Notes under the pieces: model-generated
Seen by the model: only the letters and a program-made list of their open reading frames with translations
Told to the model about the DNA's origin: nothing
The model's database searches: none
In this document: piece by piece, positions 32,290 to 40,762 of the stretch
Numbering within the stretch: the first letter of the stretch is position 1
Layout: each line of letters opens with the position of its first letter
Position numbers and translations under genes: made by a program
DNA from: Hymenobacter pini
GTDB taxonomy: Bacteria; Bacteroidota; Bacteroidia; Cytophagales; Hymenobacteraceae
Assembly (NCBI RefSeq): GCF_020421205.1
Contig: NZ_JAIZZH010000007.1
Coordinates: 62,001 to 126,000 of the forward strand
Reading direction: 5' to 3'
DNA: 64,000 nucleotides

Positions 32290-33882
32290 TTACTCCTCTT
32301 CCAGCACCGTAAACTCCAGGGCCAGCGGGTCGAAGGCATCCAGCAACTGGTTGATAAACTGCGGATTGTTGATGAGGATGCTCAGCACATTATCCTCCCG
32401 CTCCTGCAGGTGGCCGTTGGGCATCAGCTTGTCCTTGAGGGCCGTGAGCTGGGTGTAGGCGGTTTCGTGCTTGGCTTCGGCAGCCTTGCTCAGGCGCTTT
32501 TCCAGGCCCTGCACAATGCCAGCCACTTTCTGCTGTTCGGCGGCTACCGTGCGTACCAGCGTGGGGTCGAGGCGTTGGGCTAGATCGGACATCTGCTGAA
32601 AGGCGGTGGCCAGCTGCTGTTGCTGCTCCCGCAGGCTCACTTCTTCCTGGCCCAACGCGGCACCTACCTGCTTTTTCAGCTCAGGCAGCGGCCGGAAGAT
32701 GTCCAGCGAGGTGAGCCCCAGCTTGCGCAGCTTGCCGGCGTTGGCCTTGCCCACGTACTGGGCCGAGTTGCGGGGCAGCAGGATGGGGAACGGCACGTTA
32801 TTTTGCCCAAATACGCCCTTCAGCTGAAACCAGTAAGCCACCTCGGCCCCACCCCCGATGTAGCAGAGGTTGGGCAGCAGCAGCTCCTGGTACAGGGGCC
32901 GCAACACCACGTTGGGGCTGAACTGCTCGGGGTGCTCCTGGGCCAGCGCCAGCAGCTCCTGCTGGGTGTGGCAGCGGCCAGTGTTGCGCACCGTAATCTG
33001 CACGCAGTCCTGGGCCGCATCGTACTCCAGCCGCTCCCGCTTGCCGCCGTCCGTCAGGAAAAACAGGTTGAGGGGGCGCGAGTACACCTGGGGCTTGTAG
33101 CCGGCGGCTTCGAGGCGGGCGTTGGCCTGCTGCACGGCTTGGTTGGAGGCCTGGGCCTGAATTTCCTGCTCCAGCACCGGCACCAGTGCCTGCTTCAGGG
33201 CGGGAGCATCGGCGTCGAGGCTCACCAGTCCATACTCGCCAAACAGCGCGTGCGTGAGGCGGCGGGTGGCTTCGGCCAAGGTGCCTGACTGCTCATAGGC
33301 CTCGCGGAACAGCGCCGGCACATCAGCGGGCAGTTGGTCGAGCAGCTCCTCTTTCAGACCGTTCAGCGGCAGCCGGCCCACGGGCCCGCCTTGGTTGGCG
33401 GCGTTCCACTCGTACTTTTTGCCGAACAGGTTCAGGTGGTTGATTTCGGCGAAGTCGTGGTCCTCGGAGGCCATCCAATACACCGGCACGAAGTCGTACT
33501 GCGGGTACTGTTGCTTCAGCTGGCGGGCCAGCTTCACAGCCGTTACAATCTTATAGATGAAGTACAGCGGCCCGGTGAGCAGGTTGAGCTGGTGGCCGGT
33601 GGTGATGGTGAACGTCGTGTCCTTCGCCAGCAGCTCCAGATTGGCCTGCACGGCCGGGTGCACCGCGGGAAGCGTGGCGTACTGCCGCTGCAGCTCGGCC
33701 GTGAGTCGCTGCCGGGCTGCAGGCGTGTACTGGTCCTGCTTTTCCCGGATTTGCTCCTCGAAGGCAGCCAGCGTGGGGAAGCGGTGGTAGAACGGCTGCA
33801 GCGCTTCCGCCTGGCCCAGATAATCGGTAAGCAAAGAGGAAAACGCGCCGGTTGCGGCGTACGAAAGTGTCGTGACGGACAT
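32290..33882 (-). CDS. bshC: bacillithiol biosynthesis cysteine-adding enzyme BshC
   Basis: Adds cysteine to glucosaminyl-malate in the last step of bacillithiol synthesis, giving the low-molecular-weight thiol that replaces glutathione. The 530 residues match BshC length. Recognisable are TTGHQLNLLTGPLYFIYKIVTAVKLA, VPVYWMASEDHDFAEINHL (with the HxxH-like nucleotidyltransferase-fold site), LPNLCYIGGGAEVAYWFQLKGVF and the C-terminal coiled coil (AAEQQKVAGIVQGLEKRLSKAAEAK). bshA and bshB are not in the window. Variant -7 element TACTTTG about 40 nt upstream. Ends 73 nt from the convergent-side gene on the left. Confidence 0.95.
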   Translation of the reverse strand: MSVTTLSYAATGAFSSLLTDYLGQAEALQPFYHRFPTLAAFEEQIREKQDQYTPAARQRLTAELQRQYATLPAVHPAVQANLELLAKDTTFTITTGHQLNLLTGPLYFIYKIVTAVKLARQLKQQYPQYDFVPVYWMASEDHDFAEINHLNLFGKKYEWNAANQGGPVGRLPLNGLKEELLDQLPADVPALFREAYEQSGTLAEATRRLTHALFGEYGLVSLDADAPALKQALVPVLEQEIQAQASNQAVQQANARLEAAGYKPQVYSRPLNLFFLTDGGKRERLEYDAAQDCVQITVRNTGRCHTQQELLALAQEHPEQFSPNVVLRPLYQELLLPNLCYIGGGAEVAYWFQLKGVFGQNNVPFPILLPRNSAQYVGKANAGKLRKLGLTSLDIFRPLPELKKQVGAALGQEEVSLREQQQQLATAFQQMSDLAQRLDPTLVRTVAAEQQKVAGIVQGLEKRLSKAAEAKHETAYTQLTALKDKLMPNGHLQEREDNVLSILINNPQFINQLLDAFDPLALEFTVLEEE

Positions 33883-34000
33883 ACGAGAGGAGAAGTATCG
33901 GGCTATAACCGGCCAGCGGCCACAAAGTAACTGAGCTTTTTCAAGCTGTTGGTTTTTGGCCCTTAGCTACTAGCTCTCCAGGCTCAGCAAAAATCTTAAA

Positions 34001-34060
34001 AGCAATTGGCTGTCAGCTGGCAAGGCATCTACGCCTTTCACCAGCTAACAGCCAATTGCT
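34001..34060. terminator. hairpin after rimO, 20-nt arms
   Basis: Arms 34001-34020 and 34041-34060 pair with one mismatch. Inner AAGGC/GCCTT extends the stem. It begins 21 nt past the rimO stop. Confidence 0.7.
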
Positions 34061-34081
34061 AGTAGCCAACCGCTAAAAAAT

Positions 34082-35395
34082 CTACACCAGCTTACCGTAC
34101 AGGTCGAAGTCCGAGGCCTCGGTAATCTGCACTTGGGCGAAGTCGCCGAGACGCACGTAAGTGTCCTTAGTGGCGGGCACCAGCACTTCGTTGTCCACCT
34201 CGGGCGAGTCGAACTCAGTGCGGCCCACGAAGTAGCCGCTCTCCTTGCGGTCAAACAGCACCTTGTAGGTCTGGCCCACCTTCTCCTCGTTCAGCTCCAT
34301 CGAGATGCCCTGCTGCAGCTCCATAATCTGGTCGGCGCGGTCCTGCTTTACGTCGGCAGGCACGTTGTCTTCCAAGGTGTAAGAGTGTGTGTTGTCCTCG
34401 TGGGAGTAGGTGAAGATGCCTAGGCGGTCGAAGCGGGTATCCTCCACAAAGCGGTACAGCTCCTCAAAATCCTGTTGGGTTTCGCCGGGATGGCCGGCAA
34501 TGAGGGTAGTGCGCAGGGCAATGTTGGGCACCCGCTGCCGGATGGTGTCCACCAGCTCCACCGTGCGGCGCTTGCTGATGCCGCGGCGCATGGTTTTCAG
34601 CATGTTATCCGAAATATGCTGCAGGGGCATATCCAGGTACTTGCAGATGTTGTCCCGCTCGTTCATCACGTCCAGGGCATCCATCGGGAACTGCGAGGGG
34701 TAGGCGTACTGCAGCCGGATCCAGTCGATGCCGTTCACGTCGGAGAGGTGGCGCATCAGGTCGGCCAGCTTCCGCTCGCCGTAGTGCTGCAGTCCGTAGT
34801 AGGTCAGGTCCTGGGCAATGAGAATCAGCTCCTTGGTCCCCATCGAGGCCAGGCGCTTGGCTTCTTTTACTAGGTCTTCAATAGGGCGGTCCTGGTGCTT
34901 GCCGCGCATCAGCGGGATGGCGCAGAACGAGCAGGGCCGGTTGCAGCCCTCGGCAATTTTGAAGTAAGCGTAGTGCGAGGGCGTGGTCAGCAGCCGCTCA
35001 CCCACCAGTTCGTGCTTGTAGTCGGCCTCCAGTGTCTTCATCAACTGGGGCAGCTCCAGGGTACCGAAGTAGGCGTCCACCTGCGGAATCTCCTGCTCCA
35101 GGTCGTCCTTGTAACGCTGGGAGAGGCAGCCCGTCACGTACAGTTTCTCGAGGCGGCCCGCCTCTTTCTCGTCGGCGTAGCGCAGGATGGTGTCGATGCT
35201 CTCCTGCTTGGCATTGTCAATAAAGCCGCAGGTGTTGATGATGACGATGTTGGCGTCGCTCTTGTCGGCTTCGTGCGTTACCTCAAACTGGTTGGCCCGC
35301 AGCTGCCCCATCATCACCTCCGAATCGACGAGGTTTTTGGAGCACCCAAGGGTAATAACGTTGACTTTATTGGCCTGCTGGCTTCTTACTTTCAT
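34082..35395 (-). CDS. rimO: ribosomal protein uS12 methylthiotransferase RimO
   Basis: A radical-SAM enzyme that adds a methylthio group to the conserved Asp of ribosomal protein S12. The 437 residues have the N-terminal MTTase domain (VNVITLGCSKNLVDSE with Cys18), the SAM cluster motif CNRPCSFCAIP, PYRQ-like stretches, and a C-terminal TRAM domain (from about 375). The ATG at 35395 matches the usual N-terminus; ten upstream codons are not needed. It is often next to ftsY in Bacteroidota. Here an esterase and a hypothetical gene separate them. Exact -7 box at 35481-35488 gives a leader of about 80 nt. Confidence 0.95.
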   Translation of the reverse strand: MKVRSQQANKVNVITLGCSKNLVDSEVMMGQLRANQFEVTHEADKSDANIVIINTCGFIDNAKQESIDTILRYADEKEAGRLEKLYVTGCLSQRYKDDLEQEIPQVDAYFGTLELPQLMKTLEADYKHELVGERLLTTPSHYAYFKIAEGCNRPCSFCAIPLMRGKHQDRPIEDLVKEAKRLASMGTKELILIAQDLTYYGLQHYGERKLADLMRHLSDVNGIDWIRLQYAYPSQFPMDALDVMNERDNICKYLDMPLQHISDNMLKTMRRGISKRRTVELVDTIRQRVPNIALRTTLIAGHPGETQQDFEELYRFVEDTRFDRLGIFTYSHEDNTHSYTLEDNVPADVKQDRADQIMELQQGISMELNEEKVGQTYKVLFDRKESGYFVGRTEFDSPEVDNEVLVPATKDTYVRLGDFAQVQITEASDFDLYGKLV

Positions 35396-35480
35396 ACTGT
35401 GCTGGGTAGTCGGGCGGCCGGACAAAGCTTTCTAGCTGAGAAAGTTGCCCGCTTACAGCCCGCGACGAAAAATCGGACCG

Positions 35481-35488
35481 CAAAGGTA
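35481..35488 (-). promoter_or_regulatory. candidate -7 box (TACCTTTG) for rimO
   Basis: Exact TAnnTTTG on the minus strand, 86 nt upstream of the ATG. No -33 TTG at the usual spacing. Confidence 0.45.
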
Positions 35489-35539
35489 CGAACCCGGCAA
35501 CGCCTTTTCCTACACAGAAGGTTTCTTTGTGCTACTCCT

Positions 35540-36055
35540 TCACTTTCGCAACTCGTCCCATATATCCGATATTATATTAACTGTAAGCGTTATTCGATGC
35601 CGGCTAGTTGCTTCACTACGATAAGTTAGCAATGGAGCATTGTAGCCATAGGTCAGGTTAGCGGACCCAAGTAAACTTCCTCCTACTTCAGGTAAAACGC
35701 GCATATCGAGCCTTCCTCGGTCTACATAGCCAATTATATTACCTCGAAAAGTGATGACTGCTGCAGCTATTTCATAGCCAATTTTAGGAGCATATATCAA
35801 TCGATCCTGCCAACTAACCTCCATTCCGACCCGTGGACCAATCACACCCGCAATGTGCCCGGTTTCTACGTCGGCATACATCAGGTTAATTTCCCCGAAA
35901 AAATGTTCTTGATAGGAAACACCGGGTGAACAGACAATGCGCCTCACAGATGTCTGTGCTCGAGCGTCATTGACGCGGATCAAAACCGCAAAAACAAAAC
36001 TCGAAATGCAGAGCCATTTACGCACAATCAGGCAGACACGAATAAAATTTCTCAT
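35540..36055 (-). CDS. hypothetical exported protein, 171 aa
   Basis: No family recognised. A signal peptide or anchor (WLCISSFVFAVLIRVNDARAQ, cleavage after residue 34) is followed by about 135 residues of beta-type pattern: SYQEHFFGEINLMYADVETGHIAGVIGPRVGMEVSWQ, then YAPKIGYEIAAAVI and LPEVGGSLLGSANLTYGY. It could be a small outer-membrane barrel, but the C-terminus (WDELRK) lacks the aromatic end. The gene and its upstream 150 nt are clearly AT-richer than the rest of the window, which suggests recent arrival. Monocistronic. Confidence 0.6.
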   Translation of the reverse strand: MRNFIRVCLIVRKWLCISSFVFAVLIRVNDARAQTSVRRIVCSPGVSYQEHFFGEINLMYADVETGHIAGVIGPRVGMEVSWQDRLIYAPKIGYEIAAAVITFRGNIIGYVDRGRLDMRVLPEVGGSLLGSANLTYGYNAPLLTYRSEATSRHRITLTVNIISDIWDELRK

Positions 36056-36212
36056 GAAAAACAGCTGATATATAATGCCATTCTATTGCATATAATGCAT
36101 GCCACTAACTGGTACACACAATCAATTTACCTTATATCCTCCCCCTTGTAGATTTGTAGCCATTATTCGGTCAATTGGCTACGATAAGGTATAACGTAAT
36201 CATGCATACTTA

Positions 36213-37142
36213 TTACCGGCCCAGCAAAAACTGCAGCGGCCAGTCGAGGCGCTGATTCCAGGCTTTTTCGCTGTGGTTAGCACCGGGTACGTAGCGCGTC
36301 TGCCAGGAGGCTGGCGTGTAGCCCCGGGCCTGCACCACGGCATCTACCTCCCGCTGAATGGCCGGGTACAGCGCATCCAGCGTCTGGTCGCCGCAGTCGA
36401 AATACAGCTTGTGGGTGCGCGGGTCGGGCAGGTTGGTGCGCAGGTAGCGCAGGAAAGCCGCCGGCATGGGGTTGTTGCGCAGCGTGAATGTGCCGGGCCA
36501 GTGCGTGGACAGGCAGGCTGCCCCACCGAATACCGCCGGGTACTCGCATAAGGCATACATTGAAATCAGCCCGCCCATGCTGCTACCAGCCACGAACGTG
36601 TGCGGCCGGTCGGTGTACACCCGGTATTTGCGGTCAATCATGGGCTTCAGCTCCGTCACCAGAAAACGCAGGTACGCATCGGAATTGGGCTGAAACGCCT
36701 CGGTGCTGCGGCCAGCCTGCCGGAGCTGCTGCTGCACGGTGTCACGCTCCGCGGTGGTCAGCTGCGCAAACGGCTTCTGGGGAAAATAATTGGCGTGGCG
36801 GCGCGGGCCGGCATTCCACACGCCCACTACTATTACATCCTGTAGTTTTCCCTCCTTCTGCAGCCGCGCCACTACGTCGTCCACGTTCCAAGCCTGGTGG
36901 TTCCAAGTGGTGGTACTATCGAACAGCATCTGCCCATCGTGCATGTACAGCACCGAAAAGCGGCGCTTCCCATCATAGTTGGCCGGCAGCCACACGTCCA
37001 CGTTCCGCGGCTCCACCAGCTTGGAAGGAAAGTTTTCGATGTGCTCAATGCGGCCGGCTACTGGCTTTTGCGGTGTGGTTTGGGCCTGTAGTGAGGAACT
37101 GAGCAGCAGAAAAATCAGGGAAAGAACAATAGGAAAGCGCAT
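36213..37142 (-). CDS. putative esterase, alpha/beta hydrolase (Fes/IroE-like)
   Basis: An exported hydrolase of 309 residues: signal peptide 1-21 (SSSLQAQ), then an esterase-D-type fold. Motifs include VDVWLPANYDGKRRFSVLYMHDGQMLFD (oxyanion region), the nucleophile elbow GSSMGG, and the catalytic His in GANHSEKAWNQRL near 290. An acidic partner may be in LYFDCGDQTLD. Relatives act on feruloyl, siderophore or acetyl esters, and the exact substrate is not predictable. Own -7 box 22 nt upstream. It lies between the long repeat at 37244-37320 and the AT-rich hypothetical gene. Confidence 0.87.
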   Translation of the reverse strand: MRFPIVLSLIFLLLSSSLQAQTTPQKPVAGRIEHIENFPSKLVEPRNVDVWLPANYDGKRRFSVLYMHDGQMLFDSTTTWNHQAWNVDDVVARLQKEGKLQDVIVVGVWNAGPRRHANYFPQKPFAQLTTAERDTVQQQLRQAGRSTEAFQPNSDAYLRFLVTELKPMIDRKYRVYTDRPHTFVAGSSMGGLISMYALCEYPAVFGGAACLSTHWPGTFTLRNNPMPAAFLRYLRTNLPDPRTHKLYFDCGDQTLDALYPAIQREVDAVVQARGYTPASWQTRYVPGANHSEKAWNQRLDWPLQFLLGR

Positions 37143-37164
37143 AGCAGTGGAGAAGTACGGGCGA

Positions 37165-37172
37165 CAAAGCTA
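37165..37172 (-). promoter_or_regulatory. candidate -7 box (TAGCTTTG) for the esterase gene
   Basis: Exact TAnnTTTG on the minus strand, 22 nt upstream of the ATG at 37142. No -33 TTG at the expected spacing. Confidence 0.45.
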
Positions 37173-37190
37173 TTCAGAAAGGATGGAGAA

Positions 37191-37221
37191 CGTCATGCTT
37201 CGCCTCCGGCTCTGCATGACG
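37191..37221. repeat. short hairpin CGTCATGC/GCATGACG
   Basis: Perfect 8-bp arms (37191-37198, 37214-37221) around CTTCGCCTCCGGCTCT-like loop sequence. It resembles the GTCATxC...GxATGAC intergenic repeats spread through many genomes of this group. It sits next to the longer repeat at 37244-37320. Confidence 0.6.
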
Positions 37222-37243
37222 ACCCGACGAACCAATAAAAACG

Positions 37244-37320
37244 GTCATTCCGAGTGAAGCGAGGAATCTGGCTGTATCGTTCAACGATTTACCCAGATTC
37301 CTCGCTTCACTCGGAATGAC
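37244..37320. repeat. inverted repeat with perfect 28-bp arms
   Basis: Arms 37244-37271 and 37293-37320 are exact complements, beginning GTCATTCCGAGTGAAGCGAG. The 21-nt centre has its own ATCGTT/AACGAT pairing. It starts 14 nt after the ftsY stop, so it may terminate ftsY, but its word structure is that of a dispersed REP-like element. Confidence 0.8.
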
Positions 37321-37334
37321 AAGTGAGGCAATTC

Positions 37335-38312
37335 CTATTTCTTGAACAACGAATTCACGAACGTCGTCCGATCGAAGAGTTGCAGGTCGGTCATCTTCTC
37401 GCCCACGCCGATGTAGCGCACGGGTACCTGCAGCTGATCCGAAATACCGATAACCACGCCGCCCTTGGCAGTGCCGTCGAGCTTGGTGATGGCCAGGGCA
37501 GATACCTCAGTGGCTTTGGTGAATTCCTTGGCCTGCAGAAAGGCGTTCTGGCCGGTGCTGCCATCCAGTACTAGCAATACCTCGTGGGGCGCATCGGGAA
37601 TCACCTTCTGCATCACGCGCTTGATCTTGCTCAGCTCGTTCATCAGGTTCACCTTGTTGTGCAGACGGCCGGCCGTGTCGATAATCACCACGTCGGCCTG
37701 CATTTCCACACCCTTCTGCACCGCATCATAGGCCACGGAAGCCGGGTCGGTGTTCATGCCGTGCGAAATAACCGGCACGCCCACGCGCTGCCCCCAGATG
37801 ATAAGCTGGTCCACGGCGGCCGCCCGGAAGGTATCGGCCGCGCCCAGCACCACTTTCTTACCGGCCGAGTGGAAGCGGTGGGCCAGCTTGCCAATAGTGG
37901 TAGTTTTGCCCACCCCGTTCACGCCCACCACCATAATCACGAAGGGCGAGCCGGTATTGTCGGGCCGGTCGAGGATGGCGCGGGAGCCGGTGGCCCCACT
38001 GTTACGGTCCAGCAAATCGGCAATTTCCTCCCGCAGAATGCGGTCCAGCTCCGAGGTGCTCACGTATTTGTCGCGGGCCACACGCTTCTCAATACGGTCA
38101 ATCACCTTTACGGTGGTATCAATGCCCACATCGGCGTGCACCAGCATGGTTTCTAGGTCATCGAGCACAGCCTCGTCCACGGTGGCTTTGCCCACTACGG
38201 CCTTGCTCAGCTGGTCGAAGAAGCTGGTTTTGGTTTTCTGCAAGCCTTCGTCGAGGGCCTGTTGCTGCTCCTTGCTTTCCTTATCCTTCTTAAAAAAATC
38301 GAAGAGTCCCAT
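37335..38312 (-). CDS. ftsY: signal recognition particle receptor FtsY
   Basis: SRP-type GTPase that docks ribosome-SRP complexes at the membrane for co-translational insertion. The 325 residues comprise a short acidic and basic N-terminus (MGLFDFFKKDKES), the helical N domain, and the G domain. G motifs: GVNGVGKTTTIGKLAH (G1), DTFRAAA (G2), DTAGR (G3) and TKLDGTAKGG (G4). GVGEKMTDLQLFD is near the end. The long acidic A domain of proteobacterial FtsY is absent, as usual here. The ATG at 38312 is fixed by the conserved start. It follows DUF4295 in the rpmG operon, with a 111-bp repeat element in between. Confidence 0.96.
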   Translation of the reverse strand: MGLFDFFKKDKESKEQQQALDEGLQKTKTSFFDQLSKAVVGKATVDEAVLDDLETMLVHADVGIDTTVKVIDRIEKRVARDKYVSTSELDRILREEIADLLDRNSGATGSRAILDRPDNTGSPFVIMVVGVNGVGKTTTIGKLAHRFHSAGKKVVLGAADTFRAAAVDQLIIWGQRVGVPVISHGMNTDPASVAYDAVQKGVEMQADVVIIDTAGRLHNKVNLMNELSKIKRVMQKVIPDAPHEVLLVLDGSTGQNAFLQAKEFTKATEVSALAITKLDGTAKGGVVIGISDQLQVPVRYIGVGEKMTDLQLFDRTTFVNSLFKK

Positions 38313-38319
38313 ACGAAGT

Positions 38320-38430
38320 GTAGCGCGAAGCTCCAGCTTCGCGCATCGTTGCTGACGATGGACGATGGCGCGGGTAGCAGCCACCGGCCGCACTGCCCCC
38401 GCCACGCGCGGAGCTGGAGCTTCGCGCTAC
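38320..38430. repeat. 111-bp MITE-like element with 25-bp self-palindromic terminal repeats
   Basis: Terminal arms 38320-38344 and 38406-38430 are reverse complements with one mismatch. They begin GTAGCGCGAAGCTCCAGC, and each arm contains its own palindrome (GCGAAGCT/AGCTTCGC). The 61-nt centre has no open frame. It lies only 7 nt from the ftsY start codon, inside the rpmG-DUF4295-ftsY unit. No clear target duplication seen. Confidence 0.75.
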
Positions 38431-38499
38431 AACGCAAAAAAGTCCCACGGTGGCGGGACTTCTTCACTACTATATCAGGATGCCACGGGTGGCGCCAGA

Positions 38500-38661
38500 T
38501 TACTTAACGCCGGTGCTGATATACTCCTGCACTTTGTCAACGGGCACCATCTCCTCACGGAACGTGTAAGCGCCGGTCTTTTCCGATTTCACGGCACGAA
38601 TCACCTTAGCCCAGTCTTTGCCGGTCGAGGTTTTCAGGGTTGCTACTACTTTCTTAGCCAT
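38500..38661 (-). CDS. DUF4295 small basic protein
   Basis: A 53-residue basic protein beginning MAKKVVATLKTSTGKDW and continuing with VIRAVKSEKTGAYTFREEMVP. This matches the DUF4295 family, which is confined to the Bacteroidota and always sits between rpmG and ftsY. Its size, charge and constant company with ribosomal protein genes suggest a ribosome-associated protein, which is inference from context. It begins 8 nt after the rpmG stop. The spacing to ftsY has been enlarged by the repeat element at 38320-38430. Confidence 0.9.
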   Translation of the reverse strand: MAKKVVATLKTSTGKDWAKVIRAVKSEKTGAYTFREEMVPVDKVQEYISTGVK

Positions 38662-38669
38662 TGCTCAGA

Positions 38670-38852
38670 TTACTTGATTTCCTTGTGAACGGTCATCTTC
38701 TTGAGCACGGGGTTGAATTTCTTCAGCTCAATGCGCTCAGGAGTGTTCTTACGGTTCTTGGTGGTGATGTAGCGCGAGGTGCCCGGCTGCCCCGAGTTTT
38801 TATGCTCAGTGCATTCAAGGATTACCTGCACCCGGTTGCCTTTTTTAGCCAT
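38670..38852 (-). CDS. rpmG: 50S ribosomal protein bL33
   Basis: Large-subunit ribosomal protein of 60 residues: MAKKGNRVQVILECTEHKNSG, then SRYITTKNRKNTPERIELKKFNP and a basic end. Only one Cys remains (ILECTEHK), so this is the zinc-free (C-minus) form. It heads the unit rpmG-DUF4295-ftsY and has the best promoter of the window (-33 TTTG, 19-nt spacer, TACCTTTG). In most relatives rpmB lies directly upstream. Here the aminopeptidase gene at 39028-40668 and its flanks intervene. Confidence 0.97.
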   Translation of the reverse strand: MAKKGNRVQVILECTEHKNSGQPGTSRYITTKNRKNTPERIELKKFNPVLKKMTVHKEIK

Positions 38853-38880
38853 CTCGACGGGGTTTTGGGATTAAGGACTG

Positions 38881-38911
38881 CAAAGGTACACGCCTTTTTC
38901 GAAAAGTCAAA
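38881..38911 (-). promoter_or_regulatory. promoter of rpmG-DUF4295-ftsY (-33 TTTG, -7 TACCTTTG)
   Basis: Minus-strand -7 box at 38881-38888 (exact TAnnTTTG) and -33 TTTG at 38908-38911 separated by 19 nt, the usual Bacteroidota spacing. It lies 28 nt upstream of the rpmG ATG. It shows that rpmG no longer depends on the rpmB promoter. Confidence 0.75.
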
Positions 38912-39027
38912 CAGAATACAAGTAATTAATTGATAGCATGATGCTGAAGCCAAGCCAGGCACCTTTTCATTTGTCCACTATCACCTACATGACGCATTGC
39001 GCTGGCTGGCCCCGCACTGCTTGTCTT

Positions 39028-40668
39028 TTACAATTTAGGCAGTTTAAAGTCATCCAAAGCGCTGGGGCGGGCCATCATGGCCTCGATATCTGCCACGGCA
39101 CGAGGTGCTTCCCGGGAAATATTTTCGGCGCCCGTGGCCGTGATGAGGATGTCATCTTCGATGCGCACGCCAATATTCCACCACTTTTTGTCGCAGGGGC
39201 TGCCTTCCGGAATGTAGATGCCGGGCTCCACAGTAATTACGTTGCCGGCCTGCAACGGGCCGTAGTTGCCCCGGTCGTGCACATCTAGGCCCAGATAGTG
39301 GCTGGTGCCGTGCGGGAAGTACCGGCGCACGTCCTCCGGCTTCTGAATGATACCCAGTTTCAGCAAGCCGTCGGCTAGTACTTTCTGGGCGGCTTTGTGC
39401 GGGTCCTGGAACTCAGCACCAGGTTTGCAGGCGGCAATGCCGGCATCCTGGGCAGCCAGCACCAGCTCGTACACCTGGCGCTGGGCCGGGCTGAACTTCC
39501 CGCTGGGCGGCACGGTGCGTGTTACGTCGGCGGAGTAGCCGTGGTATTCGGCCCCGCAGTCCATCAGCAGCAGGTCGTTTTTCACCTGCGGCTTATCGTT
39601 GGTGATGTAGTGCAACACGCAGGCGTTGTTGCCAGCCCCCACAATGCTGGGGTAGCCCTCAAACTCGGCGCCGTACTTTTTGTACACGTACTCGTGCAGG
39701 CCCTGCAGCTCCATCTCACCCATATCGGGGCGGGTGGCTTTCATTACCTCCTGCTGCCCTATGGCGCTAATGCGCACGGCCCGCCGCAGCAGCACCAATT
39801 CCTCGGGCGTTTTCACGGCCCGCAACTCGCCGAGCACATCGTTGAGGGTGCCGGAGTCGAAACGCGCGACCGGGCGGTTGGCTACGGCCTTCTGGCGCTC
39901 GGCATCGGTGGTAGCTTTGAGGTAGTTCTGCACGTAGGCATCCTGGGCCACGCCGGGGTTCTGCTTGGTCAGGTTTTCGAGGTAGGGCCGTAGGTTGGCG
40001 GCGCTGCTTACCCCGTAGCGCTGAATGGTTTTGTACAGGTCCGACTGCTGGGGGTTGAAGTCGGCGGGCACGCCGGAGAGCTGCCGGAATGAGGCCACCA
40101 GGTTGAACAAGTCGGCCGGGTCGCGCGGGTCGTCGCGTACATCACTGGGCAGCTCCGTGAAGGCCACGGTTTTGAAATCGGCCCATTTGATACCCGCCGA
40201 GGCAAACGACTTGCCATCTACGGTGTACTGCAGCTCCAACTGCTGCTTGGCCCCCTCGGCCCCGAGACGGTGGCCCGTCCACTGCTCCCGTTGCGGGTCG
40301 CGGGGCTGCACAAACAGCATTTCGGTGATGCCCGCCTGGCCGTCAATCGTCTGCGGCTCCTTGAACAACACCAGCATGCTGTTCGGCTCATCATACCCCG
40401 TCAGGTAATACAAATCGGGGTTTTGATGATACACAAAGTCTACATCGTTGGCCCGGTTGCGCACGGGCGCGGCAAATACCACCGCCACCGCGCCGGCCGG
40501 CAGCCCCTGGCGCACTAGTTCGCGGCGCTGCTTATGAAAAGCGGGGGACAGCAAATCCGCCGGGTGGTCGGGGCCGGCATTGCGCTGGGCGTGGGCGGCG
40601 GGCAGAGCCGCCACGAGTGAGGCCGCCAGCAAAAGGGCGCGCACGTGAGAGGAGACAGAAGTAGACAT
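39028..40668 (-). CDS. exported Xaa-Pro aminopeptidase (M24B)
   Basis: A metallopeptidase of 546 residues that removes an N-terminal residue preceding proline. A signal peptide (1-27, ending PAAHAQ) predicts a periplasmic or surface location, unlike cytoplasmic PepP. The N-terminal creatinase-like domain is followed by the pita-bread catalytic domain. The metal ligands are visible: LLMDCGAEYHGYSADVTRT (two Asp), HGTSHYLGLDVHD (His), TVEPGIYIP (Glu) and VRIEDDILIT (Glu). It stands between rpmB and rpmG, which are normally adjacent. A hairpin beyond rpmB suggests that it has a separate promoter, but no TAnnTTTG box was found. Confidence 0.93.
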   Translation of the reverse strand: MSTSVSSHVRALLLAASLVAALPAAHAQRNAGPDHPADLLSPAFHKQRRELVRQGLPAGAVAVVFAAPVRNRANDVDFVYHQNPDLYYLTGYDEPNSMLVLFKEPQTIDGQAGITEMLFVQPRDPQREQWTGHRLGAEGAKQQLELQYTVDGKSFASAGIKWADFKTVAFTELPSDVRDDPRDPADLFNLVASFRQLSGVPADFNPQQSDLYKTIQRYGVSSAANLRPYLENLTKQNPGVAQDAYVQNYLKATTDAERQKAVANRPVARFDSGTLNDVLGELRAVKTPEELVLLRRAVRISAIGQQEVMKATRPDMGEMELQGLHEYVYKKYGAEFEGYPSIVGAGNNACVLHYITNDKPQVKNDLLLMDCGAEYHGYSADVTRTVPPSGKFSPAQRQVYELVLAAQDAGIAACKPGAEFQDPHKAAQKVLADGLLKLGIIQKPEDVRRYFPHGTSHYLGLDVHDRGNYGPLQAGNVITVEPGIYIPEGSPCDKKWWNIGVRIEDDILITATGAENISREAPRAVADIEAMMARPSALDDFKLPKL

Positions 40669-40762
40669 AGCGACGCAAAGACGCCCCCACTACGCCAGAC
40701 GTTGCGCGCAGCTGAACCGTACCTCGAATATACGACCAGTGGCCAGTGCGCCATTACAAAAA

